Source of the DNA: Akkermansiaceae bacterium
GTDB lineage: Bacteria; Verrucomicrobiota; Verrucomicrobiia; Verrucomicrobiales; Akkermansiaceae
Assembly: GCA_905181965.1 (NCBI GenBank)
Contig: CAJIZY010000011.1
Span: 1-64,000 of the forward strand
DNA length: 64,000 bases
Direction: 5' to 3'
In this document: piece after piece, positions 9,289-18,845 of the stretch
How the letters are laid out: every line of letters starts with the position of its first letter
Numbering within the stretch: the stretch's first letter is position 1
Notes under the pieces: generated by a model
Databases searched by the model: none
What the model saw: the letters and a program-made list of their open reading frames with translations, nothing else
What the model was told of the DNA's origin: nothing
Made by a program: the position numbers and the translations under genes

Positions 9289-10847
9289 ATGGATAATCTT
9301 ACCCCCACTTACGCCCTTGCCTTCATCGCAACGGCGTTTTTTGTTTCGATGATTCTTACGAGAATCTTCATCGCGGTGGGGCCGCGTTTGGGTTTGATGG
9401 ACGAGCCTGGTGAACGGCGGGTTCATGTGACGCCGGTGCCTCGTGCCGGGGGATTGGCGATTTGGATGGCATTCCTCATCGTCCTTTGGGTCGCTGATGC
9501 CATTTTCCCGAATTTATTTGTCGGTCATCATCACACCAAAAATATTGCTTGGACGATTTCGAGTGCGATATTGATTCTGGTTGGCTTTATTGATGATCGG
9601 ACTGGCCTTAAGCCGCTGGTGAAGCTGGCAGGGCAGGCAATTGCGGCGGCGGTCTTTTGTTACATCTACTATCCCGAGGGATTTACGATCGCTGGCTTTC
9701 AGTTCCCTTATGCCGGTCGCGCTTGTGATTTTCGTGATCTGGTGTGTCGCCTTGATCAATGCCTTTAATTTGATCGATGGTCTGGATGGTTTGTGCGGAG
9801 GCCTCGTGGTCGTAAGCCTCAGCATGATTTTAGCGATTGCCTGGAGTAATGGGAACTGGAGAGATTCCGCTTTTATCATTCTTATGATTGGGGCTGTTGC
9901 GGGTTTTCTGGTTTATAATTTTAATCCAGCCCGGATCTTTTTGGGAGACGCGGGTTCGATGATGTGGGTTTTTTCATCGCTCTTCGCAACGAATGCTCGG
10001 GCTCGAACGCTGCGCTCATTGGCTCGCTCATGCTTCCGATCGCGATCGCGGGGGTGCCATTGCTCGACGTCATCGTGCGATCTGGCGTCGGAGCTCGCGG
10101 CGAGAACTTGCAGAAAACTCAGGGCGATGAGAAGAAAGGAGGGCTTTTTTCAGCCGACAAAGACCACTTACACCATCGTTTGCTCGAGATGGGGCTGAGC
10201 CAGCGGAAGGTGGCTCTCATTCTTCAGCTATTCGCGGTGATTATCGCAGGTTTGTGTCTTCTTCCGATGGTAGCTGGAGGTAGGGCTGTCGTAGTCACCA
10301 TATTCGGATTTTTAATTGTTGGGCTCTTTAGTGTGAACCACTTTGCGCGGATCGAGCTGACGGAAGCTGGAAATTTAATGCACGTCAAAATTAAGAGCCG
10401 GACTCTGGGGCTCTCGAACCGGGGGCTACACTTTATTTATGATGTTGGAGCTCTCATATTTGCGTGCTTTTTAGCGATGGTTGTTGAAACAAATTTTGGC
10501 CGTCGTCTCGATGCGCAGCATGTTTGGTCAATCAATTATCCGCTCCTCTTTATAGTAATCGGGATGGTTCTGTTAAGTTATTTGACGGGCCTTGCCCATA
10601 GGTGTTTTTGCTGACTTTTTTGTGGTGGGGGGCGACAAACTACAGCGGTCTTCTGGCTTCCTTAGTTTGGTCCTTGAACAAGGAGGATGTGACATGGTCC
10701 GATTATCGAGCGGGTTTGCTAGCTGGGCAGTTTTCACTTTGGTTGGTGCTGGCACCCCGCGCAATCCCAGTCATGTTGCGGGAATTTAAGGTGTGCTCAG
10801 ACAAGCGCCGATCCGATTCTAAGGATTCATCAAAAAAGCGGTCTTAG
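9289..10847 (+). CDS. WecA/MraY-like undecaprenyl-phosphate sugar-1-phosphate transferase, frameshifted
   Basis: A polytopic membrane enzyme of glycosyltransferase family 4 (PNPT). Diagnostic motifs occur in order: VHVTPVPRAGGLAIW, GFIDDRTGLKPLVKLAGQ (catalytic DD), INAFNLIDGLDGL, FNPARIFLGDAGSMM and KDHLHHRLLEMG (nucleotide-binding His cluster). Three indels (about 9725, 9970 and 10600) break the frame, and each side resumes the expected membrane topology. It would attach HexNAc-1-phosphate to undecaprenyl phosphate, starting a second lipid-linked glycan. The protein continues past the usual WecA length with more hydrophobic segments (LLTFLWWGATNYSG) and a basic Ser/Lys linker. ATG 9289 fits the family N-terminus; GTG 9259 is an alternative. 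Confidence 0.85.
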
Positions 10848-11161
10848 TCTATGGCGCTGGAGCCAATGGAGCCCACTTGATCGATTTTATCAAGGTAGGC
10901 GGGAGCGAACGAATCTCGAAGTTCCAGATTGTCGGCTTCTTGGACGAGCATCGGAGCTTCAGGGGGAGGCTTTTTAGATGCTTTAAGGTATTTGGGGGCT
11001 GGACCAACTTGGGGGAGCTGAGCAAAAAGGAGAATCTCGATGGTTTGGTGGTCACAATTTCCAAGCTTTCGGACGAGCGGTGGGTGGAGCTGATGAATGA
11101 AACGAAGGCTCATGGGCTAAAGCTTTATCGCTGGGGTGTGATAAAGATTTTCGCCTGGTAG
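10845..11161 (+). CDS. Rossmann-fold nucleotide-binding segment, probably the C-terminal domain of the preceding transferase
   Basis: Reading from about 10831 in the +1 frame gives KKAVLVYGAGANGAHLIDFI, then FQIVGFLDEHRSFRGR, GGWTNLGEL, LDGLVVTISKLSDERW and KAHGLKLYRW. This is the pattern of the CoA_binding_3 Rossmann domain at the N-terminus of polysaccharide polymerising or nucleotide-sugar enzymes (YGAGxxG loop, GFLDD, GGxxxL). Because the sequence runs directly out of the Ser/Lys linker of the WecA-like protein after one indel near 10838, a single fused polypeptide ending at 11161 is likely. A separate small gene remains possible. Confidence 0.55.
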
Positions 11162-11398
11162 AAGAGTCCTCAAATGAAAGTGAGAGCCGGGCGGACTCTT
11201 GAAGGCTAAGAGAGACGTTAGGTGCTTTTTTTACCGCGCTGCTTTTTGAAAGTGAGAGTAAAAGAAACGCACTGCGACTTGTGATAGCCAAAGAATCAGC
11301 CTAGGTTTCCCAAGGCAACAGTTTATCGCCGCACACCTTTTCTAAATGGTTTCGCTTAATTATTTAATCTCAATAAATCTCGGCGATTTCTAGGAGCC

Positions 11399-12781
11399 GT
11401 GTCTTTGGTGCTTGCCTTTTTGTTGCCTATTACTCCGGCTTTCGCGGCTGAAGCTGACCTGTCCTGGACCGATCTATCACAAGAGTATGATGGGCAGTTA
11501 AAATCTCCGGTAGTGACCACGGAACCACCAAACCTCGAGGTCACCCTAGAGTATTTCCCAAGGTCAAATTCCGAGGTGCTTTTCCAGCGGATTCCTGAGG
11601 TCGACCAACCTTCCTATCCCAGCTACGGGCTCAATGGAAAAGTGGACATAGCGTCTGGCGACTCTGGTTGATTTAGAAATAGATAATCAACGGTTGGAAT
11701 CGGTCGACGTCGCGATGGTGAATTTCGCGCAAGCCGCAAGTTGGCCTCAACTCGCCGAGGAAAATTCTCGAGGGGTATTTTCATCCGCTCACGCTCACAA
11801 TCTATCGGGTCCTCGGTGATGATTTGTTCCTTGTGACCGAGAAGACTCAGGATTTTCTCATTCCGTGGCGGCCTGCGACCTTGGATGATGGCGGGGAATA
11901 TCCTTTTGGGGGCAGGGCCTTTCGGGCACGATTCAATTTTACGGAAGAGCAGTTTTTGGCTGGGTAATCTCGCCCTTGTGATTTCGTATAATACCAATCA
12001 AGGCGGCCCAGCACCACTTGGGGTGGCCGGCCCTTATGATAGTCTCAATGTCGCTTTGAATGATGACACTCCATTGGTTGGAAGCGACGATAACCCTTCT
12101 CGGGTGATCCGGCAGACTGCCACTAGCATCTTCCAATCTGGAGCTTTTGGAACGAGGGCTCCGATGTTCGTGGTGCGTGGGTTTCCCGCCTCTCCTGCAA
12201 CCGGCCAGCCCATCGAGGCAGGCGGTTATCTTGTTCGGGCCACTGTTGATGACGGCGACTTTACTGCTGAGGCCTACGAAAATTTTGAGATTACCCCACA
12301 GGAGGTCGAGCTTGATTTGCTTGGGGTTCGCCAAGTCGCGGACGGGTCTCCTAAGACCATCGAAGTGGCCGAGATTCCGGAGGGGTCTTCGGTCGAGGTG
12401 GTCTTTGCGAAGCGGGATGATCTTCCGGTGGAGGAGGGACTCTATCCCTTCTTCGTGCGCCTGAGCGGAGGGAATTTTTCGGGTTCCCGATCCGGAGTGA
12501 TGCGTCTGGTGGCTGACGAGGATACTTCACCGCTCGTGATCACCTCAATTTCCACTGCTGCCAATGGTGATGTGTCGCTCACGTGGAACTCACGGGAGGG
12601 GCAAACTTATGCGATTCTTGCCAAAGATGATCTGAACGAATCTGATATTAGTCTATGGGATGAGCTCGATGGCAGCATTGAATCACAGGGTGCTTCAACG
12701 ACGGCCGTGATTTCGAGCGAAGTCGTTCACTCGATCACCGATACCGGTAAAATATTCTTCCGAGTCCGCAAGCAGAGATAG
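11399..12781 (+). CDS. Secreted beta-sandwich protein with verrucomicrobial C-terminal module, frameshifted
   Basis: A GTG start is followed by a hydrophobic export signal (LVLAFLLPITPAFA). The N-terminal block LSQEYDGQLKSPVVTTEP resembles the opening of MBG/Ig-like repeats. After two indels (about 11665 and 11885) a long segment from about 11885 contains ITPQEVELDL and several short beta-rich repeats. It ends with a module of about 80 residues (ITSISTAANGDVSLTWNS to IFFRVRKQR) that recurs in two other exported proteins of this window. Function unknown; exported, possibly surface-attached. It lies between two glycan-assembly membrane proteins but need not act with them. A terminator follows. 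Confidence 0.6.
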
Positions 12782-12811
12782 AATTAATCAAAATTACGAT
12801 TTCTCAAGGCT

Positions 12812-12840
12812 GCCCGTTTAATCTCGGGCGGTCTTTTGTA
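12812..12840 (+). terminator. Rho-independent terminator
   Basis: GCCCG (12812-12816) pairs with CGGGC (12825-12829) across an 8-base loop, followed by GGTCTTTTGT. It lies 30 bases after the stop of the secreted protein. Confidence 0.6.
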
Positions 12841-12959
12841 TTTTATATTGAGGGGGCGGTTCCCTCAACTTTTGTTTTTCTTTTTCTTTTTGGATAGTGA
12901 TTTTGAACCTTTGAAGTGGGGACGTTGACTCTCTCTTCTAAATTGTATTGGCTCGTTGC

Positions 12960-14903
12960 ATGATCGGTTTTTCGGAAAGAGCAAGTGGCGAGGTTTCGCC
13001 TCCCCGGGTCGGCTTGTTTTTGATCGGGACGATTTTCTTGGTGGTTCTCGGAGCGTCCGCCCCTTGGCATCTCCGATTGGGCATGGCCCTTCTTCCTCTG
13101 GGGCTCTTGATGGTGTTCTCTTCCGCGTGGTTCGTTTATCCCGCCCCTCCTTGTTTTTAGGATGCGGAATGGTTCTTCTCAGTTTGGGTGCCTTTCTGCC
13201 CGCCGATCTCATCGGTCGCCCTGGCTGGCGAGATGGACTGGAAGCGCTCGGCGTGGAAACCGGAAAGCTGAACGTCATCCAATGGCAGATGGCCCTAGAA
13301 TATCATGCGGTCTATTTGTTCTTAGCTTTTGCCGCGTTCTGGATTTTGGGGCTACGCTTTTCGGCGCGCGCCACTTCTCAATTGGCCCTAGCCTTTGTGA
13401 TGGCGGTGGCTTTCTACGCGATCATCGCAAAGATTTCTGAGAATCAGTTGGCCCTCAATCGAGGGGGTAGAGAGGCCTTTGGTTTTTTCCCCAATCGAAA
13501 TCATAACAGTAATTTTCTCAGCCTTGGATTTGTTTGCGGGCTTGGGGCTTTCTTTCAAACGATCCGTTCCAAGCACTTTGTCCGGATGGCCATCCTGCTG
13601 ATTTGCAATGGAGTGATCCTCTGGGCGGTCTTCAGTTGGAACATGAGCCGGTCGGGAATCGTTTTGTGCCTCCTCGGGCCCTGTTTGTGGTTCATCGGCT
13701 TGGGGTGGCGGTATTTCGGGAAAAATGAGCTCAAGGCCTTCGCCTTGATCTTTCTCCTGGGAGTCGGGGTGTTCGTCCTCAACCAATTTGGCGTCAAAGA
13801 ACGGCTTTCCGGGACAGTCGAAAAAATCGAGGAGACTTTTGCTGATGAGATGTCGCCATAGAGAACAAGCGCCTTCCCTTGACGATGTCGATTTCCGGGT
13901 TCCGATCGCTCGGGATACTTTTCAACTGATTGGGAGCTTTCCTTTGACTGGGGTGGGTTCAGGTCAGTTTCGTTGGGTCTTCCCGCAGTATCGCGATCTG
14001 ACCGTCACGGCTCATACCTCCGTAGCGCCCACCCAGAAAGTAGTTGGTATTGGCTGGCAGCAGAATGGGGGCTTCCCGCGGCTCTTTGCCTCCTTGTGTT
14101 GGTGATCTCTCATCTACGTGGGTGGGTATCGGAACATCCGTAAACGGGGCAATCGAGACTCGTGCGCTCCGTTTTGGCTGCCTCGTAGCTTCAGCAATGG
14201 TCCCCTTGCATTCCCTTTTTGATGTCCCGGCTCATCGCCCCTCGCTTTTGCTCGCTTCTCTCGTTCTCTTCGTGATTTCCCAGAACCACCAAGCCGCCCC
14301 GGAGCTCGCTCCCAAGAAATGGTCCCGGGCTCTCGGAGTGGTCGTCGGATTATGCCTAATAACAACTAGCGTTCTTTTCCTCGGAGCTTCTTCCTTTGGT
14401 TGGAGGAAGCCTCTCATTGTGCAATCTGCTGAGGACCTGGCCCAGGGAGCGGAACTTTATAAAAAAACCAAAGAGGAGTTTAATCCTTTGAATCCACTAC
14501 AAAGTCTTCAAATGAGGAAAGAGGTCGTTGAAGTGGCGGGTCAAATCACGAGGGATGTCCCTCTCGATGGCCGGCTATACCGCTTGCGGGCTCTTGCCTC
14601 GCTTCCGCTGGTTGACCGGAACGAAGAAACGGCCGCTGGACTTTGCGATCGATCGCGCCCTCATCCCTTTTTCTATTCGCATCCCCAAGATCCATGCCGC
14701 GGCCTCACTTCCCTATTTGGATGAGGAAGTCGCAAAGGGCTGGCAGGCTGCCCTTGAAAATGCCGATCGCGATTGATGAGATTAAGGGAGAAGAAAGCCG
14801 TGAGCGGAAGCGGTTAATCAACTCAATCCGTTCGGTGGTGGGACAAAACCCACACCTTGAAGCGATGGCCCTTGAGATCATTGGGATCGAGAAATTTGAG
14901 TAA
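12960..14903 (+). CDS. O-antigen ligase / Wzy-like polytopic membrane protein, heavily frameshifted
   Basis: Hydrophobic helices dominate the first two thirds. The family signature FFPNRNHNSNFLSLGFVCGLGA, shown here in part as PNRNHNSNFLSLG, lies near 13490, and the periplasmic GVGSGQFRWVFPQYR near 13950 is the usual GxGxGxF element of Wzy_C proteins. Reading through indels near 13140, 13855, 14075, 14145, 14640 and 14775 gives one protein of about 640 residues ending EIIGIEKFE. The C-terminal 150 residues are soluble and helical, as in longer O-antigen-ligase-like proteins with a TPR-like tail. It would polymerise or ligate lipid-linked glycan on the periplasmic side. The many breaks could also mean a pseudogene, but the reading blocks are well preserved. 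Confidence 0.72.
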
Positions 14904-15014
14904 TCTGGAGCGGTGAGAAAAGCTCTTATTTGATCGCTGGAAGCATCCGTGGTTAGGAAATGAAAAGAAAATTATAATATTTAGCTCAATTAAATTTAGG
15001 CATTTAATAAGATT

Positions 15015-15066
15015 AAAAAAGACCGCTTGAGACACAGCTTGTTTGCTGGTTCGAGCGGTCTTTTTT
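15015..15066. terminator. Strong bidirectional terminator
   Basis: AAAAAAGACCGCTTGA (15015-15030) pairs with TCGAGCGGTCTTTTTT (15051-15066), with one mismatch near the loop. A-run and T-run flank the stem on either side, so it can stop transcription from the ligase gene (plus strand) and from the convergent gene at 15092-15547. Confidence 0.85.
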
Positions 15067-15091
15067 AATTTGAGTGTTTAAATAAATGAAT

Positions 15092-15547
15092 TTAAGCAAG
15101 ATTCCAAGTCGTCCCCCGACCTTTCCCTGTTGGCCTTACATGCCCTTCGCTTTTCAATCGGCTGAGTAGTGGTGAGGCGGTTTCGTTAATCTGCGCACTA
15201 ATCTCTCCAGCGGTGATTCCAGGGTGCTGCCTTATGAGGTCTTTGACCCTAGTGAGTAACTCTTGGGTCGCCTCTTTCGTTCGGCGGGTATTGTTTTTAC
15301 TTGATCGGCGCTTTGGTGATTTTTCGATATTAACGCCTAAGGCGCTTAGCTTTGCATTTAATTCAGCACGGATATTTTGTATTTCATTTTCAAGAGCCGT
15401 GATTTTATCTTTATATTCTGCTTTAATTTGATTCGCTTTCTTTTCCTTGAACGAATCTAATTGTGAGAGAAATTCGGGGTTAGTCGATAATTCGAGAAGT
15501 CGTTCCATCTCTTGATCCGTCGCGCTATTGCTTTCTGTATTAAACAT
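15092..15547 (-). CDS. Coiled-coil protein with C-terminal winged-helix-like domain
   Basis: 151 residues. Residues about 15-70 are charged and heptad-like (FKEKKANQIKAEYKDK, ALENEIQNIRAELNAKL), predicting a coiled coil for oligomerisation. A basic linker (SPKRRSSKNNTRR) leads to a C-terminal domain (about 92-151: LLTRVKDLIRQHPGITAGEI, then LLSRLKSEGHVRPTGKGRG) that resembles a winged helix with a wing at KGRGTTW. The layout is like H-NS-type chromatin proteins (oligomerisation, linker, DNA-binding domain), but I see no homology to a named family. A perfect AT-rich inverted repeat lies directly upstream and may be its own operator. Confidence 0.7.
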   Translation of the reverse strand: MFNTESNSATDQEMERLLELSTNPEFLSQLDSFKEKKANQIKAEYKDKITALENEIQNIRAELNAKLSALGVNIEKSPKRRSSKNNTRRTKEATQELLTRVKDLIRQHPGITAGEISAQINETASPLLSRLKSEGHVRPTGKGRGTTWNLA

Positions 15548-15557
15548 GTAATTATAA

Positions 15558-15582
15558 TTATAATTAATTCTATTAATTATAA
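15558..15582. promoter_or_regulatory. Perfect 11-bp inverted repeat, likely operator
   Basis: TTATAATTAAT (15558-15568) and ATTAATTATAA (15572-15582) are exact reverse complements around TCT. The repeat sits 11 bases upstream of the start codon of the minus-strand coiled-coil gene, where a regulator would block transcription or initiation. All A/T, so part of the symmetry could be a promoter coincidence. Confidence 0.5.
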
Positions 15583-15615
15583 GTAATTCTTAGTTCATAG
15601 AATTAAAATCTTTTC

Positions 15616-15978
15616 CTAGCTCCTCCTCGCGTTGCGACCTTCATCGATGAGCTTCCAGAAGTGCTTTGAATCGGCCAGTGCTTCGTCTTCTCCTACGGGG
15701 AGTTTCAATCGGAAAAGAAAATCATTAAAAGTTCCGCGGTGAAGGACGCGGTGCACGACGACTTGCTCGTCGACAGCCTCGAAATAGAAGCGCCATTCCT
15801 GGGTCCGAAATCGGTAAAGGGTTTTGCCATCCCGCTCGATCTTTCCAAAGCGCTCGTCCTCAAGATGCTCCAGGTCATCTCGCGTCACCTTGAATTCATC
15901 GAGGAGCTCGAGTTGTTCAAGGGTATCGAGCTGGGAGATTTCAGCCGCACTGATTTCGTTGAAGACGATCTGTAGCAC
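15616..15978 (-). CDS. RelE/ParE-like protein, possible toxin
   Basis: 120 residues. The central part LYRFRTQEWRFYFEA and VVVHRVLHRGTFNDFLFR matches the beta-sheet core of RelE-superfamily proteins annotated as cytotoxic translational repressors. The basic residues of the sheet (RFRTQEWR, HRVLHR) are where RelE toxins bind RNA. The N-terminal 35 residues are helical. No standard antitoxin precedes it; the only same-strand neighbour is the coiled-coil protein 68 bases downstream, which has its own candidate operator. It may be an orphan or domesticated toxin, or a toxin-first pair. Opposite to and diverging from comM. Confidence 0.6.
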   Translation of the reverse strand: MLQIVFNEISAAEISQLDTLEQLELLDEFKVTRDDLEHLEDERFGKIERDGKTLYRFRTQEWRFYFEAVDEQVVVHRVLHRGTFNDFLFRLKLPVGEDEALADSKHFWKLIDEGRNARRS

Positions 15979-16067
15979 GGCGGGACCATAGGCAAATTTT
16001 TCGCCGGACTCAAACTTCGTGAAACAAAAGGATGAAATGAGTACAAAAGAACACTATATTGTATTTG

Positions 16068-17618
16068 GTGATATCGAAAATCTACAGTGCTGCTTTGCGC
16101 GGGGTCGAGGCGGTTGAAGTCGAGGTGGAGGTCGCGGCGCGTGAAGCGGACGGCGCCAATGCAGGTCGTATCAATATTGTGGGCCTTCCTGACGCCGCAG
16201 TCCGGGAATCGGGTGATCGCGTCACCACCGCGATTCTCGCCTCCGCGCTCAACTTTGTTTACGGTGTCCATACTGTCAATCTGGCCCCAGCCGATCTCAA
16301 AAAAGAGGGCCCATCTTTTGACCTCCCCATCGCACTTGCCATGATTGCTTGCGAACAGGAGGAGGAATTATCCCAGGCTCGTGATCTCATGATCGTCGGC
16401 GAACTCGCGCTTGATGGAACTTTGCGTCCGGTCAAGGGGGCACTCTCGATTGCCCTCGGCGCGAAAGCGGCTGGCCGGAGACGGCTCCTCCTACCCGAGC
16501 AAAATGCCCGGGAGGCCGCGATGGTTTCCGGCCTCGAAGTTTATGGGCTGAGGTCTCTTCATGAGGCTTGGCAATTTGTGACTGGGAAGGAGGCCACGCA
16601 GCCACCCGAGCCTCGGCCCACTCTCGTCCAATCGAACAATCGTGAACACGCCGCCGATTTTGATGAGGTCAAAGGGCAGCACAAGTGAAGCGCGCGCTCG
16701 AGATCGCGGCCGCGGGCGGTCATAATATTTTAATGGTCGGTCCTCCGGGCACTGGCAAATCGATGTTGGCGAAACGGATGCCCGGGATCATGCCCGACCT
16801 GAGCGAGGACGAAGCGATCGAGACGACCCGGATTCATTCCGTCGCGGGACTTCTGGATGCCCGCGAAGGCCTCGTGTCTGGACGACCCTTTCGGGCCCCT
16901 CATCACACCATCTCAGATGTTGGTCTCCTCGGCGGCGGGCACTCACCCTGGCCCCGGCGAAATCTCGCTCGCCCATAATGGAGTTCTCTTTCTCGACGAA
17001 CTTCCAGAGTATCGCCGCTCCACTCTCGAGGTCCTTCGTCAACCTCTCGAAGATGGACGGGTCACGATCTCACGTGCTGCGGGAACCTATAATTTTTCGT
17101 CCAAATTCCTTCTCGTTTGCGCCCTGAATCCCTGTCCTTGTGGGTTCTTTGGCGACCCCGTGCGACAGTGCCGTTGTTCACCCCGCCAGGTTGAGTCATA
17201 CCGTGCAAAGATCTCTGGCCCGCTCCTAGATCGGATCGATCTGCACGTCGAAGTCCCGCAGATCGATTACAAGCAACTTTCTTCGAACGAGCAAGGTGAG
17301 CCGTCGGCCACGGTCCGGAGCCGTGTCAGTTCGTGTCGCTCGCTCCAGGGTGACCGCTTTGAGGGGATTCCCGAGGTCCGGACCAACTCTGATATGGGCC
17401 CCAAGGTGATGCGTCAGCACTGCGCTGTGAGCGCTGAGTGCTCCCTCCTTCTTGAACAAGCAATGGAGCAGCTCAATTTCTCGGCCCGCGCTCATGATCG
17501 AATTCTAAAAGTGGCTCGCACGATTGCGGATCTCGCGGGCGCAGGTGAGTTGAGCTCAGACCATGTTCTCGAGGCGATTCAATACCGCTCGCTCGATCGG
17601 AAGTTAAGTTTCTCTTAA
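16068..17618 (+). CDS. comM: YifB/ComM family Mg-chelatase-like AAA+ ATPase, two frameshifts
   Basis: The N-terminus [20 protein letters not shown] and the ribosomal-S5-fold region ([38 protein letters not shown]) are classic YifB/ComM. After an indel at about 16683 comes the Walker A loop [15 protein letters not shown], then RPFRAPHHT; after another at about 16950, [21 protein letters not shown] (here cited as [15 protein letters not shown], Walker B) and CNPCPCG-like [11 protein letters not shown]. It ends with the usual LSFS-type tail. In naturally competent bacteria ComM is a helicase that promotes branch migration during integration of donor DNA. GTG 16068 fits the family start better than TTG 16059. 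About 517 codons, normal length. Confidence 0.9.
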
Positions 17619-17686
17619 GACGAGAGGAGTGAGTTCTTGCTGATCTATTATTTGGAAGAGCTTCTTAGATCTTTCTTTGCGAAAAG

Positions 17687-17713
17687 CCCCCGGATATTTT
17701 CCGGGGTCTTTTT
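17687..17713 (+). terminator. Rho-independent terminator after comM
   Basis: CCCCGG (17687-17692) pairs with CCGGGG (17701-17706) across an 8-base A/T loop, followed by TCTTTTTT. Confidence 0.85.
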
Positions 17714-17785
17714 TAATTACGGGGTTTGCCGTACTTGGAATTTCCAGTCTACACTCGCGTGTGAAGGTTCCCTGAAGATGGTCTT

Positions 17786-18343
17786 GTGATTGGTGCCGAT
17801 GGGAAGGCTCGTTGTTGGTGGTGTGGCGATGATGAAGAATACATCCGCTACCATGATCAGGAATGGGGGAGGGGAACGACCGACGACTTCCGCCTCTTCG
17901 AAAAAATCTGCCTTGAAGGATTCCAAGCCGGACTGTCATGGCTCACGATCTTACGGAAGCGGGATAACTTCCGTGCTGCTTTTGCCGATTTTGATTTTCA
18001 CAAAGTTGCAAAGTTCGTTGCTTCCGATGTTGAACGTCTCGTTCTCGACTCCGGGATTGTTCGGCATCGCGGCAAGATCCTCTCGACGATCAATAATGCG
18101 AACCGGGCCCTCGAGCTCCTCACCGAGTTCGACGATCTCTATTCTTATTTCTGCCAATTTAGGCCCAAATCACAGCCTATCAGGGTGAATGCGGCAATCC
18201 CGAGTCGCACGCCCGAATCTACCGCTCTCAGCAAAGACCTCAAAAAGCGCGGTTGGTCTTTTGTGGGCCCCACCACTGCATATGCCTTCATGCAGGCCAT
18301 GGGCTTGGTAAATGACCATGTTCAAGGCTGCCATCGTTCTTAA
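17786..18343 (+). CDS. tag: DNA-3-methyladenine glycosylase I
   Basis: 185 residues, the normal Tag length. CWWCGDDEEYIRYHDQEWG (about 10-28) and NDHVQGCHR at the C-terminus carry the Cys and His zinc ligands of the Tag family, and GFQAGLSWLTILRKRDNFRAAF is the HhH-like core with aromatic base-pocket residues. The enzyme removes 3-methyladenine from alkylated DNA to start base-excision repair in the cytoplasm. GTG 17786 is used because the family begins just before the Cys-Trp motif. Single gene between two terminator or noncoding regions. Confidence 0.93.
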   Translation: MIGADGKARCWWCGDDEEYIRYHDQEWGRGTTDDFRLFEKICLEGFQAGLSWLTILRKRDNFRAAFADFDFHKVAKFVASDVERLVLDSGIVRHRGKILSTINNANRALELLTEFDDLYSYFCQFRPKSQPIRVNAAIPSRTPESTALSKDLKKRGWSFVGPTTAYAFMQAMGLVNDHVQGCHRS

Positions 18344-18845
18344 ATAGGGGGGCGAGCATCAATTTGGCTCATCCGGAGAACGAAGTCCGTTCATAATCTA
18401 GATTTTGGGGTGCACTTAGATCCTGAATTGTAAAATTTTATTCCTTTAGGTTTCTTAAGTTTAGGCTCGAAACTCATCAGGAAGGCTGACTTGATTCTAG
18501 TTTTTTGAATAATCTTTGCTGTTTTTGGAATCTCTAACAGATCTCACTTTTTTTTTGGCCCAAGAGATTCAATTTGACACGCCCCCTAATCGAGTGGGTA
18601 ACCCTCTGGGTCGCCTATAAAACCGAGGAAAAGTCGATTTTACATTTTTTTTGGCAAGTGCCGAAAAGGGCGCAACACCACAATATATAGTAGTGTGAAT
18701 AATTTGTGTATACTACATGAGCAAATTTGCCCTTGCCCAAAACCTAAATTTACCTTTAGTCTATCTGTCGATCCGAGCTTTTCCCTGATAATCAGGATTT
18801 GCGAAGTAAGCAGCCTGAAACACCCGCACCACCAACTATTTAACC
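18344..18845 (+). other. Long nrd upstream region
   Basis: Five hundred noncoding bases precede nrdB. It contains an NrdR-type palindrome (18676-18695), a TTGACA-like element near 18573-18578 and several A/T-rich tracts. Short open frames here have no family features. No structured RNA was recognised. Confidence 0.6.
18676..18695. promoter_or_regulatory. NrdR box upstream of nrdB-nrdA
   Basis: CACCACAATATATAGTAGTG is a near-perfect palindrome (8 of 10 pairs). Its central 16 bases agree at 13 positions with the NrdR consensus acaCwAtATaTwGtgt as I recall it. TATAGT at 18686-18691 could be a -10 element inside the box, so NrdR binding would block transcription. NrdR represses ribonucleotide reductase genes when dATP or ATP is bound. 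A clear second box at the usual spacing of about 31 bp was not found. Confidence 0.65.

Noticed and set aside
9289-14903. Programmed frameshifting as explanation for the broken glycan genes
   Set aside because: Breaks are numerous, vary in direction, lack slippery heptamers with downstream structure, and also hit housekeeping genes; sequencing error is simpler.
18700-18730. Possible second NrdR box 31 bp from the first
   Set aside because: Positions in this interval match the consensus at no more than about half the bases and lack dyad symmetry.
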